Of a DNA stretch of 64,000 nucleotides, positions 42,356-50,731 are shown in pieces; within the stretch, counting starts at the first letter, position 1, and the number at the start of each line of letters is the position of its first letter. A program made the translations under genes and the position numbers. A model generated the notes under the pieces. The model searched no databases. It was not told where the DNA came from and saw only the letters and a list, made by a program, of their open reading frames with translations. The stretch lies in NCBI GenBank assembly GCA_026003935.1, contig BPIE01000001.1, positions 248,001-312,000 on the forward strand, read 5' to 3'. The stretch comes from Tepidiforma sp. (GTDB lineage: Bacteria > Chloroflexota > Dehalococcoidia > Tepidiformales > Tepidiformaceae).

Positions 42356-43648
42356 TTACACGAGGGCGAGCGCGTCGACCGGCATGCCGCGGAGGGAGAA
42401 CGGGCCGGCGTGCTCGATACGGACGTTCACAAGCTCGCCAATGCGGACCGGGGCATCGAGGTGGGTCAGCTTGCCGGTTCGCGTTCGGCCGAAAGGCTGC
42501 CCGTTGCGGGTACCCTCCACCAGGATTTCCTGGACTGTGCCGACGTACGCCCGGTTGAGCTCTTCGGAAATGCGCGCCTCGAGCTCCTCAACGCGGTGCA
42601 GCCGCTCACTCTTGACGGCTGGGGGGACATCGTCGGGGAGCTTGCGCCACGCGATGGTGCCCGGCCGGGGGGAATAGGCTGCGACGTGGACCTTGTCGAA
42701 CCGGACCTGCTCGAGCAGGCTGAGGGTCTCCTCGAAGTCGGCCTCCGTTTCGCCGGGGTAGCCAACGATGACGTCGGTGGTGATGCCGGCATGAGGCATC
42801 AGCTCCCTGACCTCTTCGATCTTCTGAAGGTACTCCTCTCGCGTGTACCCGCGGCGCATCGACTCGAGGACTGCGTTGCTGCCTGCCTGGACGGGGAGGG
42901 AGAAACACTCCATCACCTTCGGGAGCTCTGCAACGGCCTCGAGTATTCTCCTGGTCATGTCCTTGGGGTACGAGGTCAGGAACCGAATCCGCTCGAGCCG
43001 CTCGAGATGGGAGAGCTCTCGCATCAGGTCGCCAAGGTCGGGCTGGTCGGGAAGGTCGTGTCCGTAGGCTTCGACCGTCTGCCCGAGGAGGGTAACCTCT
43101 CGAACCCCGTGCGCAGTGAGGTAGGCGACTTCTCGGACGATTTCGTCTATGGGCCGGCTGCGCTCGCGTCCCCGGCGGTAGGGGACGATGCAGTAGGTGC
43201 AGAATTTGTTGCAGCCGTGAACGACGGGCACATAGGCCGTGGGGCCTTCCGGGACGGCGTAGGTCCGGGGCCAGAATTCGCCGCCGAGGTCTTCGGCAGG
43301 CTCTTCGACGAGCGCCATGATGGGGTCGAACTGTTGCGGCCGGGCGAAGACATCGACCTGGGGGAATCGCTTCTCGAGCTCATCCGTCTTGAGGCCGACC
43401 ATGCAGCCCATGACGGCGACCTTGATGCCAGGCCGTTCGGCCTTGAGCTGCCGGATGCGGCCGAGCTTGGAGTAGGCGCGGTCCTCGGCGTGCTGCCGCA
43501 CGCTGCAGGTGTTGAGAACAATGATGTCTGCGCGCTCCATCCGGTCGACCTGCTTGAGCCCGAGCCGATGGAAGCCGGCGGCCAGCTTCTCGCTATCCGC
43601 CTTGTTCATCTGACAGCCAACCGTCCAGAGGTAGAAGCGCTGCGTCAT
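42356..43648 (-). CDS. miaB: tRNA-2-methylthio-N6-dimethylallyladenosine synthase
   Basis: 430-residue radical-SAM methylthiotransferase that adds a methylthio group to i6A37 of tRNAs. The N-terminal UPF0004 domain carries C12, C48 and C82 for the auxiliary cluster, the radical-SAM motif is C146-N-K-F-C150-T-Y-C153, and a TRAM domain occupies the last 65 residues. The close MiaB sequence P-Y-R-R-G-R-E-R-S-R separates it from MtaB and RimO types. The ATG at 43648 gives the usual start M-T-Q-R-F-Y-L-W-T-V-G-C-Q-M-N. It lies between two tRNA genes, perhaps by chance. Confidence 0.95.
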   Translation of the reverse strand: MTQRFYLWTVGCQMNKADSEKLAAGFHRLGLKQVDRMERADIIVLNTCSVRQHAEDRAYSKLGRIRQLKAERPGIKVAVMGCMVGLKTDELEKRFPQVDVFARPQQFDPIMALVEEPAEDLGGEFWPRTYAVPEGPTAYVPVVHGCNKFCTYCIVPYRRGRERSRPIDEIVREVAYLTAHGVREVTLLGQTVEAYGHDLPDQPDLGDLMRELSHLERLERIRFLTSYPKDMTRRILEAVAELPKVMECFSLPVQAGSNAVLESMRRGYTREEYLQKIEEVRELMPHAGITTDVIVGYPGETEADFEETLSLLEQVRFDKVHVAAYSPRPGTIAWRKLPDDVPPAVKSERLHRVEELEARISEELNRAYVGTVQEILVEGTRNGQPFGRTRTGKLTHLDAPVRIGELVNVRIEHAGPFSLRGMPVDALALV

Positions 43649-43667
43649 GGTCGTGAGGGAAGCGATG

Positions 43668-43757
43668 TGGCGGAGGGGGAGGGATTCGAACCCTCGACCG
43701 AGTTACCCCGGAACCCGCTTAGCAGGCGGGCGCACTAGACCACTATGCGACCCCTCC
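43668..43757 (-). tRNA. tRNA-Ser (GCT)
   Basis: Ninety-nucleotide class II tRNA on the minus strand. Acceptor GGAGGGG/CCCCTCC with discriminator G, anticodon loop CTGCTAA (GCT, reading AGC/AGT), a long variable arm (CCGGGGTAACTCGG), T-loop GTTCGAATC and an encoded CCA. Confidence 0.95.
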
Positions 43758-43774
43758 ACTGCCGCCGGAGCTTC

Positions 43775-43804
43775 ATTGTACGGTCGGGGAGGGCGTACGG
43801 TCAC
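43775..43804 (-). promoter_or_regulatory. Promoter of tRNA-Ser (GTGACC-N18-TACAAT)
   Basis: TACAAT on the minus strand (43775-43780) with GTGACC 18 bp upstream; transcription would start near 43768. Confidence 0.5.
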
Positions 43805-43853
43805 CAGCCACCCGTGATGCGGGTCGGCGCGAAGACCGTTGGCGGGCGGCCGG

Positions 43854-43859
43854 TACACT
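43854..43859 (+). promoter_or_regulatory. -10 box (TACACT) of the Nudix-wHTH gene
   Basis: TACACT ends 6 nt before the GTG at 43866; no Shine-Dalgarno is present, so the mRNA is probably leaderless. Confidence 0.45.
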
Positions 43860-43865
43860 CCGTGT

Positions 43866-44492
43866 GTGGCCGTTGCTGTCGTGGTCGTCATTTTCACCGT
43901 GCGGGACGAGCGCCTGAACGTGCTCCTCATCGAGCGCGCGGCGGAGCCGTGCAAGGGGGAATGGGCGCTCCCGGGCGGGCTTCTCCTCGAGGGCGAGACC
44001 CTGGATGCGGCCGCGCGGCGCAAGCTCGCCGACGAGACCGGTGTCGCGGACGTATTCCTCGAGCAGCTGTACACCTTCGACCGCCTCGGCCGAGGCCGGG
44101 CAGAGGTCGTGGTCTCGTACTTCGCACTCGTCGACATCGGGAGAACACGGCTTCGAGCGGACAGCGACTGGCGGCCCGCCTGGCACGCAGTACACCCGAC
44201 GCCGCCGCTGGCATTCGAGAACGAGCGTGTGATTGCCTACGCAGAGGAACGGCTCCGAAATAAGCTGGAGTACACGAACGTGGTGTACAGCCTGCTGCCC
44301 GAGCGCTTTACGCTGACGCAAATGCAGCAAACGTACGAGGCCATCCTGGGCGAGCGGCTCGACAAGCGAAATTTTCGGCGCCGAGTCGTCGGGCTTGGCA
44401 TCGTGCGGCCTACGGGAAGATTCGAAAAGCAGGGGGCGCACCGGCCCGCAATGCTGTACGAGTTCACGAGCCGCCGCCCCATGGTCCTGTGA
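43866..44492 (+). CDS. Nudix domain plus winged-helix protein (NrtR-like)
   Basis: 208-residue protein with an N-terminal Nudix domain (about 1-135) and a C-terminal winged helix (F-T-L-T-Q-M-Q-Q-T-Y-E-A-I-L-G, K-R-N-F-R-R-R-V), the layout of NrtR regulators of NAD metabolism. The Nudix box at 38-60 reads G-x5-E-x7-R-K-L-A-D-E-x-G-V: the first Glu of R-E-x2-E-E is Lys and the second is Asp. Loss of hydrolase activity is common in NrtR proteins, which bind ADP-ribose-type ligands instead. No NAD genes are adjacent, so the target is unknown. Confidence 0.82.
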   Translation: MAVAVVVVIFTVRDERLNVLLIERAAEPCKGEWALPGGLLLEGETLDAAARRKLADETGVADVFLEQLYTFDRLGRGRAEVVVSYFALVDIGRTRLRADSDWRPAWHAVHPTPPLAFENERVIAYAEERLRNKLEYTNVVYSLLPERFTLTQMQQTYEAILGERLDKRNFRRRVVGLGIVRPTGRFEKQGAHRPAMLYEFTSRRPMVL

Positions 44493-44494
44493 CG

Positions 44495-44515
44495 AATACT
44501 CGAAGTTCGAGTATT
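44495..44515. promoter_or_regulatory. Perfect 21-bp palindrome ahead of padR-modABC
   Basis: AATACTCGAA-G-TTCGAGTATT, 10-bp perfect arms about a central G. It overlaps the putative -10 TATTTT (44512-44517), which ends 6 nt before the GTG of the PadR gene. A PadR dimer binding here would shut off its own operon. Confidence 0.7.
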
Positions 44516-44523
44516 TTGTCCGC

Positions 44524-45069
44524 GTGCCTCGGCGCGAACGGCCCCGCCCTTCGAACCAGGAGTTCGCCATCCTCGGGCTGCTGTTGCTCGGTCCGAAGCA
44601 CGGCTACGAGCTCATCGCCGAACTGAGCCGCATTGGAGCTGGAGACGTTTTCGAGGTCGAGCCGTCCACGCTTTACAGCCACCTCAAGTCACTCCAGCGG
44701 GCGGGGCTTGCCGAGTGGCAGGAAGAACGGGCTGGCAATCGGCCGCCCCGCAAGACGTATCGTCTGACGGCTGCCGGGCGGGCGGCTGCCGAAGCCTGGC
44801 TGAGAGAGCCCGTCGACCGTCTCCGTCTGATCCGTCAGGAGTTTGTCCTCAAGCTCGCGCTGCTGCAGGTCCTCGGGCGCAAGGAAGCGGCGCGGCGCCT
44901 CACGGCGGACCAGCTGACCCGCTGCGAAGCATACCTGGCCGAGCTCCGCGGACGGAATCCGAGCACCCCTGTCGGCGTCATCAATCGAGGAGCAAAGGAG
45001 TCCGCCGCGGTGGCGACGATTGCTTGGCTTCGCTCGCTCCTGGCAGGGCCCGAGGTGCTCGCGTCGTGA
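44524..45069 (+). CDS. PadR family transcriptional regulator
   Basis: 181-residue PadR-type winged-helix regulator: N-Q-E-F-A-I-L-G-L-L-L-L-G-P-K-H-G-Y-E-L, then E-P-S-T-L-Y-S-H-L-K-S-L-Q-R-A-G-L as the recognition region, Y-R-L-T-A-A-G-R-A-A as the wing, and a C-terminal Vir-type helical dimerisation domain. Its stop overlaps the modA start, and a perfect palindrome covers its own promoter, so it most likely controls the molybdate transporter and itself. No ModE-like regulator lies here. The ligand is unknown; molybdate, molybdenum cofactor or another signal could act. Confidence 0.88.
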   Translation: MPRRERPRPSNQEFAILGLLLLGPKHGYELIAELSRIGAGDVFEVEPSTLYSHLKSLQRAGLAEWQEERAGNRPPRKTYRLTAAGRAAAEAWLREPVDRLRLIRQEFVLKLALLQVLGRKEAARRLTADQLTRCEAYLAELRGRNPSTPVGVINRGAKESAAVATIAWLRSLLAGPEVLAS

Positions 45070-45896
45070 AGCCGCTCTCTGCGACGGTGGCAGTCGTGGC
45101 TGCCCTTCTCGTCCTTGCCGGCTGCGCAGGCGAGAAGGGCGAGGCGCCATCGTCCGGGTACGTCACCGATGTGGCAGGGCCGGCAGCGGGGGGCGAGGGC
45201 AGCCGGAGCACGCTGAACGTCGCTGCCGCCGCCAATTTGCGGCTTGCGCTGGAGGAGCTTCGCCCGGCACTGGAGCAGGCATGCGGCGCCCGCATCACGG
45301 CGACGTACGGAGCTTCGGGACAGTTTGCCAACCAGATAGCGGCGGGCGCGCCGTTCGACCTTTTCCTCTCGGCGGACGCGCGGTACACGGACGACCTTGC
45401 GGCCCGGGGTCTGGTGGCGCCGGGTGGCATGGCGCGGTACGCGCGCGGGCGCATCGCGCTCGCGGTGCGCCCCGGCCTCCCGCTGCCGAATGATGTCGGT
45501 GCAGTGAACGACCCGCAATACGCGAAGATCGCCATCGCAAACCCGGAGCTCGCGCCCTACGGCCGGGCCGCAGAGGAGGCGCTGAAGGCTGCCGGCATTT
45601 ACGACGCCATCAAAGGCCGCCTGGTGCTCTCGGAGAATGTTCGCCAGTCGGTGGATTACGTCGATGGGGGCAATGCGGATGCGGGCATCGTCGCCCTCGC
45701 CCTCGTCGTCGACCACCCGCCCGAGCGGTATCGACCGATCGAGCCAACACTGCACGGGCCGATTGACCAGACCGGGGCCGTGATTGCGGGGAGGGGAGGC
45801 GAGCGGACCGCGCGATGCGTCCTGCAGGCATTGCTGGAGGAACCAGCTCAGGGGGTGCTGCGGTCCTACGGCTACGACCCACCGGGAGAACCGTGA
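45066..45896 (+). CDS. modA: Molybdate ABC transporter substrate-binding lipoprotein
   Basis: 276-residue ModA-type binding protein. The lipoprotein signal ends at C20 (L-V-L-A-G-C). The mature part shows L-N-V-A-A-A-A-N-L, T-A-T-Y-G-A-S-G-Q-F-A-N-Q-I and D-L-F-L-S-A-D, all standard ModA segments for tetrahedral oxyanion binding (molybdate/tungstate). The late D-Y-V-D-G-G-N-A-D-A-G-I-V is also typical. GTG overlaps the padR stop as GTGA. Confidence 0.93.
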   Translation: MKPLSATVAVVAALLVLAGCAGEKGEAPSSGYVTDVAGPAAGGEGSRSTLNVAAAANLRLALEELRPALEQACGARITATYGASGQFANQIAAGAPFDLFLSADARYTDDLAARGLVAPGGMARYARGRIALAVRPGLPLPNDVGAVNDPQYAKIAIANPELAPYGRAAEEALKAAGIYDAIKGRLVLSENVRQSVDYVDGGNADAGIVALALVVDHPPERYRPIEPTLHGPIDQTGAVIAGRGGERTARCVLQALLEEPAQGVLRSYGYDPPGEP

Positions 45897-46574
45897 GTGT
45901 CGGAAGTCCTGGAGCCGCTCCGCATCTCACTCCTCATAGCAACTGCTGGCACGCTCCTGTGTGTCGCAGTCGGCACGCCGGCAGCGTGGGTCATCGCGCG
46001 CTCGCAGGCGCGCCTGGCGACCGTTCTCGCTGCCGTGTCGCTCCTTCCGCTGGTGCTCCCGCCAACGGCGGTGGGGTACTACCTGCTCTGGTTGTTTGGG
46101 CGCGAGAGCGCAATCGGACGCTTCCTCATCGACAGTCTCGGCATTCAGCTGGTATTCACATGGCCGGGCGCTGCAATCGCTGCAGCAGTCGTGTCCGTGC
46201 CCCTCTTCATTCGGACGGCGGCCGCCGGCTTCGAGCAGGTCGACGAAGAGCTGCTGGTCGCGGCCCGAACGCTCGTTGCACCGTGGCGGGTGTTCTTCTT
46301 CGTGGTGGTGCCCCTGGCGTGGCCTTCGCTGGTTGCCGCATGCCTGATCGCATTTGCACGGTGCCTCGGAGAGTTCGGTGCAACCGTAGTGGTGGCCGCG
46401 AGCATTCCCGGGAAGACCCGCACCCTCCCTGCCGCGATTTACGATGCCAATCTTGCAGGTGACGACCGGCTGGCGCACCAGCTGGCGCTCGCAGCACTGG
46501 CGGTTGGGTTCGTCCTGGTCCTAACCCTCACCGTCGCGCTCCAAGCCGCGGTGCGGCGGAGCGCGAGGTCTTGA
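45897..46574 (+). CDS. modB: Molybdate ABC transporter permease
   Basis: 225-residue inner-membrane permease with about five helices. P-L-V-L-P-P-T-A-V-G-Y-Y-L-L is the ModB signature, and the cytoplasmic coupling loop E-L-L-V-A-A-R-T-L-V-A-P is the EAA motif. R-C-L-G-E-F-G-A-T-V and I-P-G-K-T-R-T-L-P-A-A-I-Y complete the match. The GTG start follows the modA stop directly, with GGGAGA upstream. Confidence 0.94.
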   Translation: MSEVLEPLRISLLIATAGTLLCVAVGTPAAWVIARSQARLATVLAAVSLLPLVLPPTAVGYYLLWLFGRESAIGRFLIDSLGIQLVFTWPGAAIAAAVVSVPLFIRTAAAGFEQVDEELLVAARTLVAPWRVFFFVVVPLAWPSLVAACLIAFARCLGEFGATVVVAASIPGKTRTLPAAIYDANLAGDDRLAHQLALAALAVGFVLVLTLTVALQAAVRRSARS

Positions 46575-46578
46575 GTCC

Positions 46579-47670
46579 ATGCTCGACGCCTACCTGGCCC
46601 TAAAGGCGGGAGCGTTCGATCTCGATATCGAGGTCCGGGCCGGGCCCGGCATCACCGTCTTGTTTGGTCCTTCCGGTTCGGGGAAGTCGATGACGCTGCG
46701 AGCCATTGCCGGTATCGAGCGTCCCGCCCGCGGGCGCGTGGTCATCGGCGACGTCGTGGTGTTCGACGCGAGCGCGGGCATCGACCTGCCGCCGCATCGG
46801 CGCCGACTGGGATATGCGGGCCAGCGTCCGGCGCTTCTTCCACACCTGAGCGCAGCGAAGAACATCACATTCGGGCTCACGCGCGTTCCTGCGGCGGAGC
46901 GACTGGGGGTGGCAGCGCGCTGGCTGGAGCGGTTCGACCTTGCGGGATTTGAACAACGGCGACCGGCATCCCTGAGCGGCGGACAGGCGCAGCGCGTGGC
47001 GCTGGCGAGGGCACTGGCGCCGGGGCACCGGGTTCTGCTGCTCGACGAACCGTTCGCGGCGCTGGATGAAACACTTCGACAAAGCCTCCGCGAGCTCCTA
47101 GCACGACTCGTTCGCGAGGAAGGATTGGCCATCCTGTTCGTGACGCACGACCTCCGCGAGGCACACCTGCTTGCCCATGAGCTCGTCGTGCTCGACCGGG
47201 GGAGGGTCCTGCAGGCCGGCCCGCGCGACGAGGTTTTCCGGAAGCCGGCGAGTCGAAGAGTGGCCGAGCTGCTTGGCGGAGTGAACCTGTTGCGTGGGGT
47301 GGTCGTCGAACGGGACGCCGGACGGCTCAAGGTCGATATCGAGGGGTGGCGCGCCTGCTGCGATAGCTGGGCGGGCGACCCGGCCCCGGGTGAGCCGGTG
47401 GACCTCGTCATTCGGCCGGAGCGCGTGGTCCTCCGCCGTGGCGAACCGCAGGAACTAAATGTGCTGCCGGCGGTTGTGGTCCGGGAGTTCGATTACGGCA
47501 CATCGCGGACGCTCTTCTTTGCGCCGGAAGGACCCGGACCTGCCCTGAGCGTCGAGGTCGCATCGCGCCCGTACGAGGTCCTGGGCATCGCAACGAGGAA
47601 GCGCTGGCTGCTCGAACTCCCGCCCGGGGACCTCCACGCGATGCCGCCAGCGGAAGGACCCCGGCAGTGA
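46579..47670 (+). CDS. modC: Molybdate ABC transporter ATPase
   Basis: 363-residue ATPase that powers molybdate import. Walker A G-P-S-G-S-G-K-S is at 30-37, the signature L-S-G-G-Q-A-Q-R and Walker B L-L-L-D-E-P-F-A-A-L-D follow, with the switch His in F-V-T-H-D. The C-terminal third is a TOBE/MOP-like domain that may bind molybdate and limit uptake. It closes a four-gene unit with padR, modA and modB; imported molybdate can supply the formate dehydrogenase of this window. Confidence 0.95.
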   Translation: MLDAYLALKAGAFDLDIEVRAGPGITVLFGPSGSGKSMTLRAIAGIERPARGRVVIGDVVVFDASAGIDLPPHRRRLGYAGQRPALLPHLSAAKNITFGLTRVPAAERLGVAARWLERFDLAGFEQRRPASLSGGQAQRVALARALAPGHRVLLLDEPFAALDETLRQSLRELLARLVREEGLAILFVTHDLREAHLLAHELVVLDRGRVLQAGPRDEVFRKPASRRVAELLGGVNLLRGVVVERDAGRLKVDIEGWRACCDSWAGDPAPGEPVDLVIRPERVVLRRGEPQELNVLPAVVVREFDYGTSRTLFFAPEGPGPALSVEVASRPYEVLGIATRKRWLLELPPGDLHAMPPAEGPRQ

Positions 47671-47703
47671 CGCCCCGTCGGGATGCGTGCTCCCGCCCGG
47701 GGC

Positions 47704-48024
47704 TCAGCGAGCGGGAGCGAGGCTCGCACCCTGTTCGAGCACGGCCTCGTAGAACCGGGCCCGGGGGTGCGTCGCAAGGATGCCGTCGGGCATCCCACCG
47801 GCATGCGCTCTGCGAAATGCGTCGGACTGGGTCCAGTTGACGAACGCCTGCCGCGACTCCCAGATGGTGTGGGAGATGTAGTCGCCCGGCTCGTCACCCT
47901 TGAGCAGGGCGAAATGGATGAATCCGGGGACATCGGCGAGGTAGCTCTCGCGCGTCCGCCACCCCTGCTCGAAGTCAGCCTCGCGCCCGGGGTTGACCTT
48001 GAACTGGTTCATGGCAATGAACAC
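47704..48024 (-). CDS. IsdG/HmoA-like monooxygenase (ABM fold)
   Basis: 106-residue dimeric alpha-beta-barrel protein. N6 (M-N-Q-F), W64 (N-W-T-Q-S-D-A-F) and H74 (R-A-H) match in order and spacing the Asn-Trp-His triad of IsdG-type heme-degrading monooxygenases. Heme iron release is thus plausible, but ABM-fold proteins of other functions share parts of this pattern. AAGGAGG lies 7 nt before the GTG at 48024; an ATG four codons later is the alternative. No heme uptake genes are adjacent. Confidence 0.78.
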   Translation of the reverse strand: MFIAMNQFKVNPGREADFEQGWRTRESYLADVPGFIHFALLKGDEPGDYISHTIWESRQAFVNWTQSDAFRRAHAGGMPDGILATHPRARFYEAVLEQGASLAPAR

Positions 48025-48050
48025 TGCACGCCTCCTTGCGGGACAGGGTT

Positions 48051-48557
48051 TCAGTGTATCCCAAGCATGGCGGCGCAGTTGGCCCAGCCGCCCTCCCCAC
48101 CGAAACGGCCGCGGACTGTCCTGAGCCAGAGTGCGGTTCGGAGGTTGACAACGGGGTCGGCCCAGCGCCGGAAATCCTCTCCGGCGCGGTCGAAGTGATA
48201 CCTGCCGTTGAGCTGGGCGAGGCCGTAGCTCCCGCCGTTTGGGTCCGCGGGGTTGTAGGCGAGGCGGTCGAGGTCGGCCGTTTCACACTGGATGATGCGG
48301 CGCATCTCCGGCCACCAGCCGGGGGCGTTCGGCCAGCCGGCCAGCCGGGCATAGGCGTCGAGCTGGGAGAGGGTGAGGTAGCGCGGCGGCTCCTGTTGGA
48401 GCGTGGCGAATGGGAACCGGTCGAACGGGACGCTGCGCGACTGTTCGCCTGCGGGCTCGGCTGCAAGCGCGGCTGCCGCCGCCGCCCATGCGAGCGCCAG
48501 CGCGGCGATGGTGAATCCTGCCGTCGTACGCCCTGGCCCGGTACCTCGACGGGGCAT
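48051..48557 (-). CDS. Exported lysozyme-like (transglycosylase SLT-type) protein
   Basis: 168-residue protein with an N-terminal signal peptide (hydrophobic stretch about 13-33) and a C-terminal lysozyme-like domain. E92 in I-I-Q-C-E-T-A-D is the likely catalytic acid, and Y-N-P-A-D-P-N-G-G-S-Y-G-L-A-Q-L-N is the SLT substrate groove. It probably cleaves glycan strands in the wall or murein-like layer; wall chemistry in this organism is unknown. The domain is short compared with full Slt enzymes. Confidence 0.75.
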   Translation of the reverse strand: MPRRGTGPGRTTAGFTIAALALAWAAAAAALAAEPAGEQSRSVPFDRFPFATLQQEPPRYLTLSQLDAYARLAGWPNAPGWWPEMRRIIQCETADLDRLAYNPADPNGGSYGLAQLNGRYHFDRAGEDFRRWADPVVNLRTALWLRTVRGRFGGEGGWANCAAMLGIH

Positions 48558-48604
48558 CAGGCCGGAATGTTGCCAGCGGCGTCGTAGCGGGCATCAGGCG
48601 GGCG

Positions 48605-49621
48605 TTAGCGGGACGTCAATTCTTCGTGAACTGCGCGGGCGACCCGCTGCACGAGCTCCCAGTTCCAGTCGCCCTCTGTCATGACAGCGAGAATGTATCC
48701 GCCGGAGGCAGTTTCCACCCAGGCCACATCGCGTGTTGCGTTCGGCCAGGTCCCGGTCTTGTTGCCTACCCGCATCACACCGGGCATCTCTTCGAGCGCC
48801 TCCGGGATGCCGGCGCGGACTTCCTGGGCGAACAGCAGGTCGAGTGCGTGGGCCCGCGCCGCGTCCGTGAGACCTTCGCCGCGGACGAGGGCGGCCATCA
48901 CCCGGGCGAGGTCGGCAGCCGAGGTGGGCAGCGAGGGGTCGTTGACGGACGTCTCCCAGGCGCCAATGCCCCGGAGCGTTGCATCGATGTCGGCGGGGCC
49001 AAGAAGACGAAGCAGCAGGACGGCGGACGCATTGTCCGAATAGGTAATCATGGCCTCCAGCGCCTCTCCGACGCTGAGCGTCCCGTCCTCAGCGAGCGGG
49101 AGGCGGTCGAGGGTGCCGAGGTCTTCCGCCCGCGCTTCATCGGTCATCGCGATACGGTCGTCGTAGCTGAGCGTGCCGATGGAAACGCGGCGTTCGACCT
49201 CGAGCAGGACTGCCAGCTTGAATGTGCTCGCCGCGTAGCCGGTCTGGTCTGCATTGAGGCCCCCAATCAGCTCTCCGTCGGGAGTCATCACGGCGACGCC
49301 CGTTGTCGCGGCCTCTGCGGGGGAAAGTGCGGCGCGAATGGCGCGCTCGATGCTTCCTGCGTCGCTTGCGGACTGCAGCGAGCCGGTCGGGTCGCCCGCC
49401 GATGCAGCCCAGCCCCGCGCGTCCTCTCCTGCAGAGCTTGCGCGCACCGTGGTGCCGGCGGGGGCCGCGTCGGAGTCCCCCGCAAGCGCAGAGAGCACGG
49501 CTGCGAGGTACACCAGAGCCCCAACCGCGGCAGTGGCGGCCCCGGCGAGGAGCACGAACGCCGGCAGGGCGGGGCCGGGGTCACGCCGGGCCGCACGCTC
49601 AGGCCGAGAAAAGAGGCCCAT
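48605..49621 (-). CDS. Class A beta-lactamase-fold serine hydrolase
   Basis: 338-residue protein: a short basic cytoplasmic start, a membrane helix at about 18-48, a linker, and a penicillin-recognising domain. The active-site set is S132-T-F-K135, S195-D-N197 and K288-T-G290. The omega-loop Glu of true class A beta-lactamases (E-x2-L-N) is not seen; the region reads N-D-P-S-L-P-T-S-A-A-D, so a carboxypeptidase, esterase or non-hydrolytic role is likelier than antibiotic resistance. GAGGAGA lies 6 nt before the ATG at 49621. Confidence 0.78.
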   Translation of the reverse strand: MGLFSRPERAARRDPGPALPAFVLLAGAATAAVGALVYLAAVLSALAGDSDAAPAGTTVRASSAGEDARGWAASAGDPTGSLQSASDAGSIERAIRAALSPAEAATTGVAVMTPDGELIGGLNADQTGYAASTFKLAVLLEVERRVSIGTLSYDDRIAMTDEARAEDLGTLDRLPLAEDGTLSVGEALEAMITYSDNASAVLLLRLLGPADIDATLRGIGAWETSVNDPSLPTSAADLARVMAALVRGEGLTDAARAHALDLLFAQEVRAGIPEALEEMPGVMRVGNKTGTWPNATRDVAWVETASGGYILAVMTEGDWNWELVQRVARAVHEELTSR

Positions 49622-49720
49622 CGCCGTCTCCTCGAGACACCCCGCGAGCCGAATCGTAGCGCCCGGCAGCCCGGATGGCGACTGGCGACCAGCAATCGTG
49701 TCCGTTAGCGTTTGCGTCCG

Positions 49721-50710
49721 ATGAGAACGGTCCCGGTGACCTTCGCAGATGTGGTCGCAGCGTATGACCGTGTGGCGGCCGTGGTCCGCCGAACGCGAAC
49801 CGAACGTGCGCATACGCTGGAGCACAGGACGGGGCATCGGGTTCACCTCAAGTACGAAAACGAGCAGGAGACGGGCTCATTCAAGATTCGAGGCGCCTGG
49901 AGCCGGATAAGCCGCATTCCGCCCGGTGAGCTCAGCCGGGGCGTTGTGGCGGCCTCCAGCGGCAACCATGCGCAGGGCGTTGCCCGGGCGGCAGCGCTTG
50001 CGGGCTGCAGCGCCACGGTATTCATGCCGACCGATGCCACCCCGGCGAAGGTCGAAGCCGTGCGCCGGCTTGGCGCGAGGGTGGAGCTTTATGACCGGGA
50101 ACAGGCGCTTCCAGCGGACCTGGTCACCGAGTTTGCGCGGGCAACGGGCGCCACTCCCGTGCCCCCGTTCGACGACCCGGATGTCATCGCAGGGCAGGGC
50201 ACGGCAGCGTTGGAGCTCTTTGCCGATGCCGGTGAGCTCGACGCCGTATTCGTGCCTCTCGGCGGCGGCGGGTTGCTCGCAGGAACGGCAACGGTGTTCA
50301 AGACGCTCGCGCCTCGCGCCAGGGTGATCGGGGTCGAGCCGGAAGGGGGCGACGACTGGGTTCGGAGCCGCCAGGCGGGCCGCCCCGTGCTGATCGACCC
50401 GCCGCGCACGATTGCGGACGGCGCCCGGACGCGGTCGCCGGGGGAGCTGACGTTCGCGATTGTCTCCGCGCTGGTCGACGACGTGGTGACGGTGACCGAC
50501 GAGGAATTGACCGCGACGGTGCGGCTGCTGGCTCTGTCGGAACGGACCGTGGTGGAGCCCACCGGTGCGCTTGGGGCCGCGGGGCTGCTCGCGAACCGCG
50601 TTCGGCTCCCGCACAACAGCCGGGTTGGGGTCATCCTGAGCGGCGGGAACATCGCCCCTGCGGTGTTCGCTGCCATCGTCGCCGGGGAAGCGTCACGCGA
50701 CAGTTGGTGA
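49721..50710 (+). CDS. Threonine/serine dehydratase-like PLP enzyme
   Basis: 329-residue fold type II PLP enzyme. The Schiff-base Lys is K55 in E-T-G-S-F-K-I-R-G-A, the Asn loop is S-S-G-N-H-A-Q-G-V, and the phosphate loop is G-G-G-G-L-L-A-G. It ends in I-L-S-G-G-N-I, a threonine dehydratase hallmark. There is no C-terminal ACT-like regulatory domain, so it is the catabolic or serine-racemase-like short form. It deaminates threonine or serine to 2-oxo acids. The ATG at 49721 lacks a clear Shine-Dalgarno. Confidence 0.9.
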   Translation: MRTVPVTFADVVAAYDRVAAVVRRTRTERAHTLEHRTGHRVHLKYENEQETGSFKIRGAWSRISRIPPGELSRGVVAASSGNHAQGVARAAALAGCSATVFMPTDATPAKVEAVRRLGARVELYDREQALPADLVTEFARATGATPVPPFDDPDVIAGQGTAALELFADAGELDAVFVPLGGGGLLAGTATVFKTLAPRARVIGVEPEGGDDWVRSRQAGRPVLIDPPRTIADGARTRSPGELTFAIVSALVDDVVTVTDEELTATVRLLALSERTVVEPTGALGAAGLLANRVRLPHNSRVGVILSGGNIAPAVFAAIVAGEASRDSW

Positions 50711-50731
50711 GCGGGGTAGCGGGTTCACAGG

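Noticed and set aside
48605-49621. Antibiotic-resistance beta-lactamase
   Set aside because: The deacylating omega-loop Glu is not visible, so I call only the fold.
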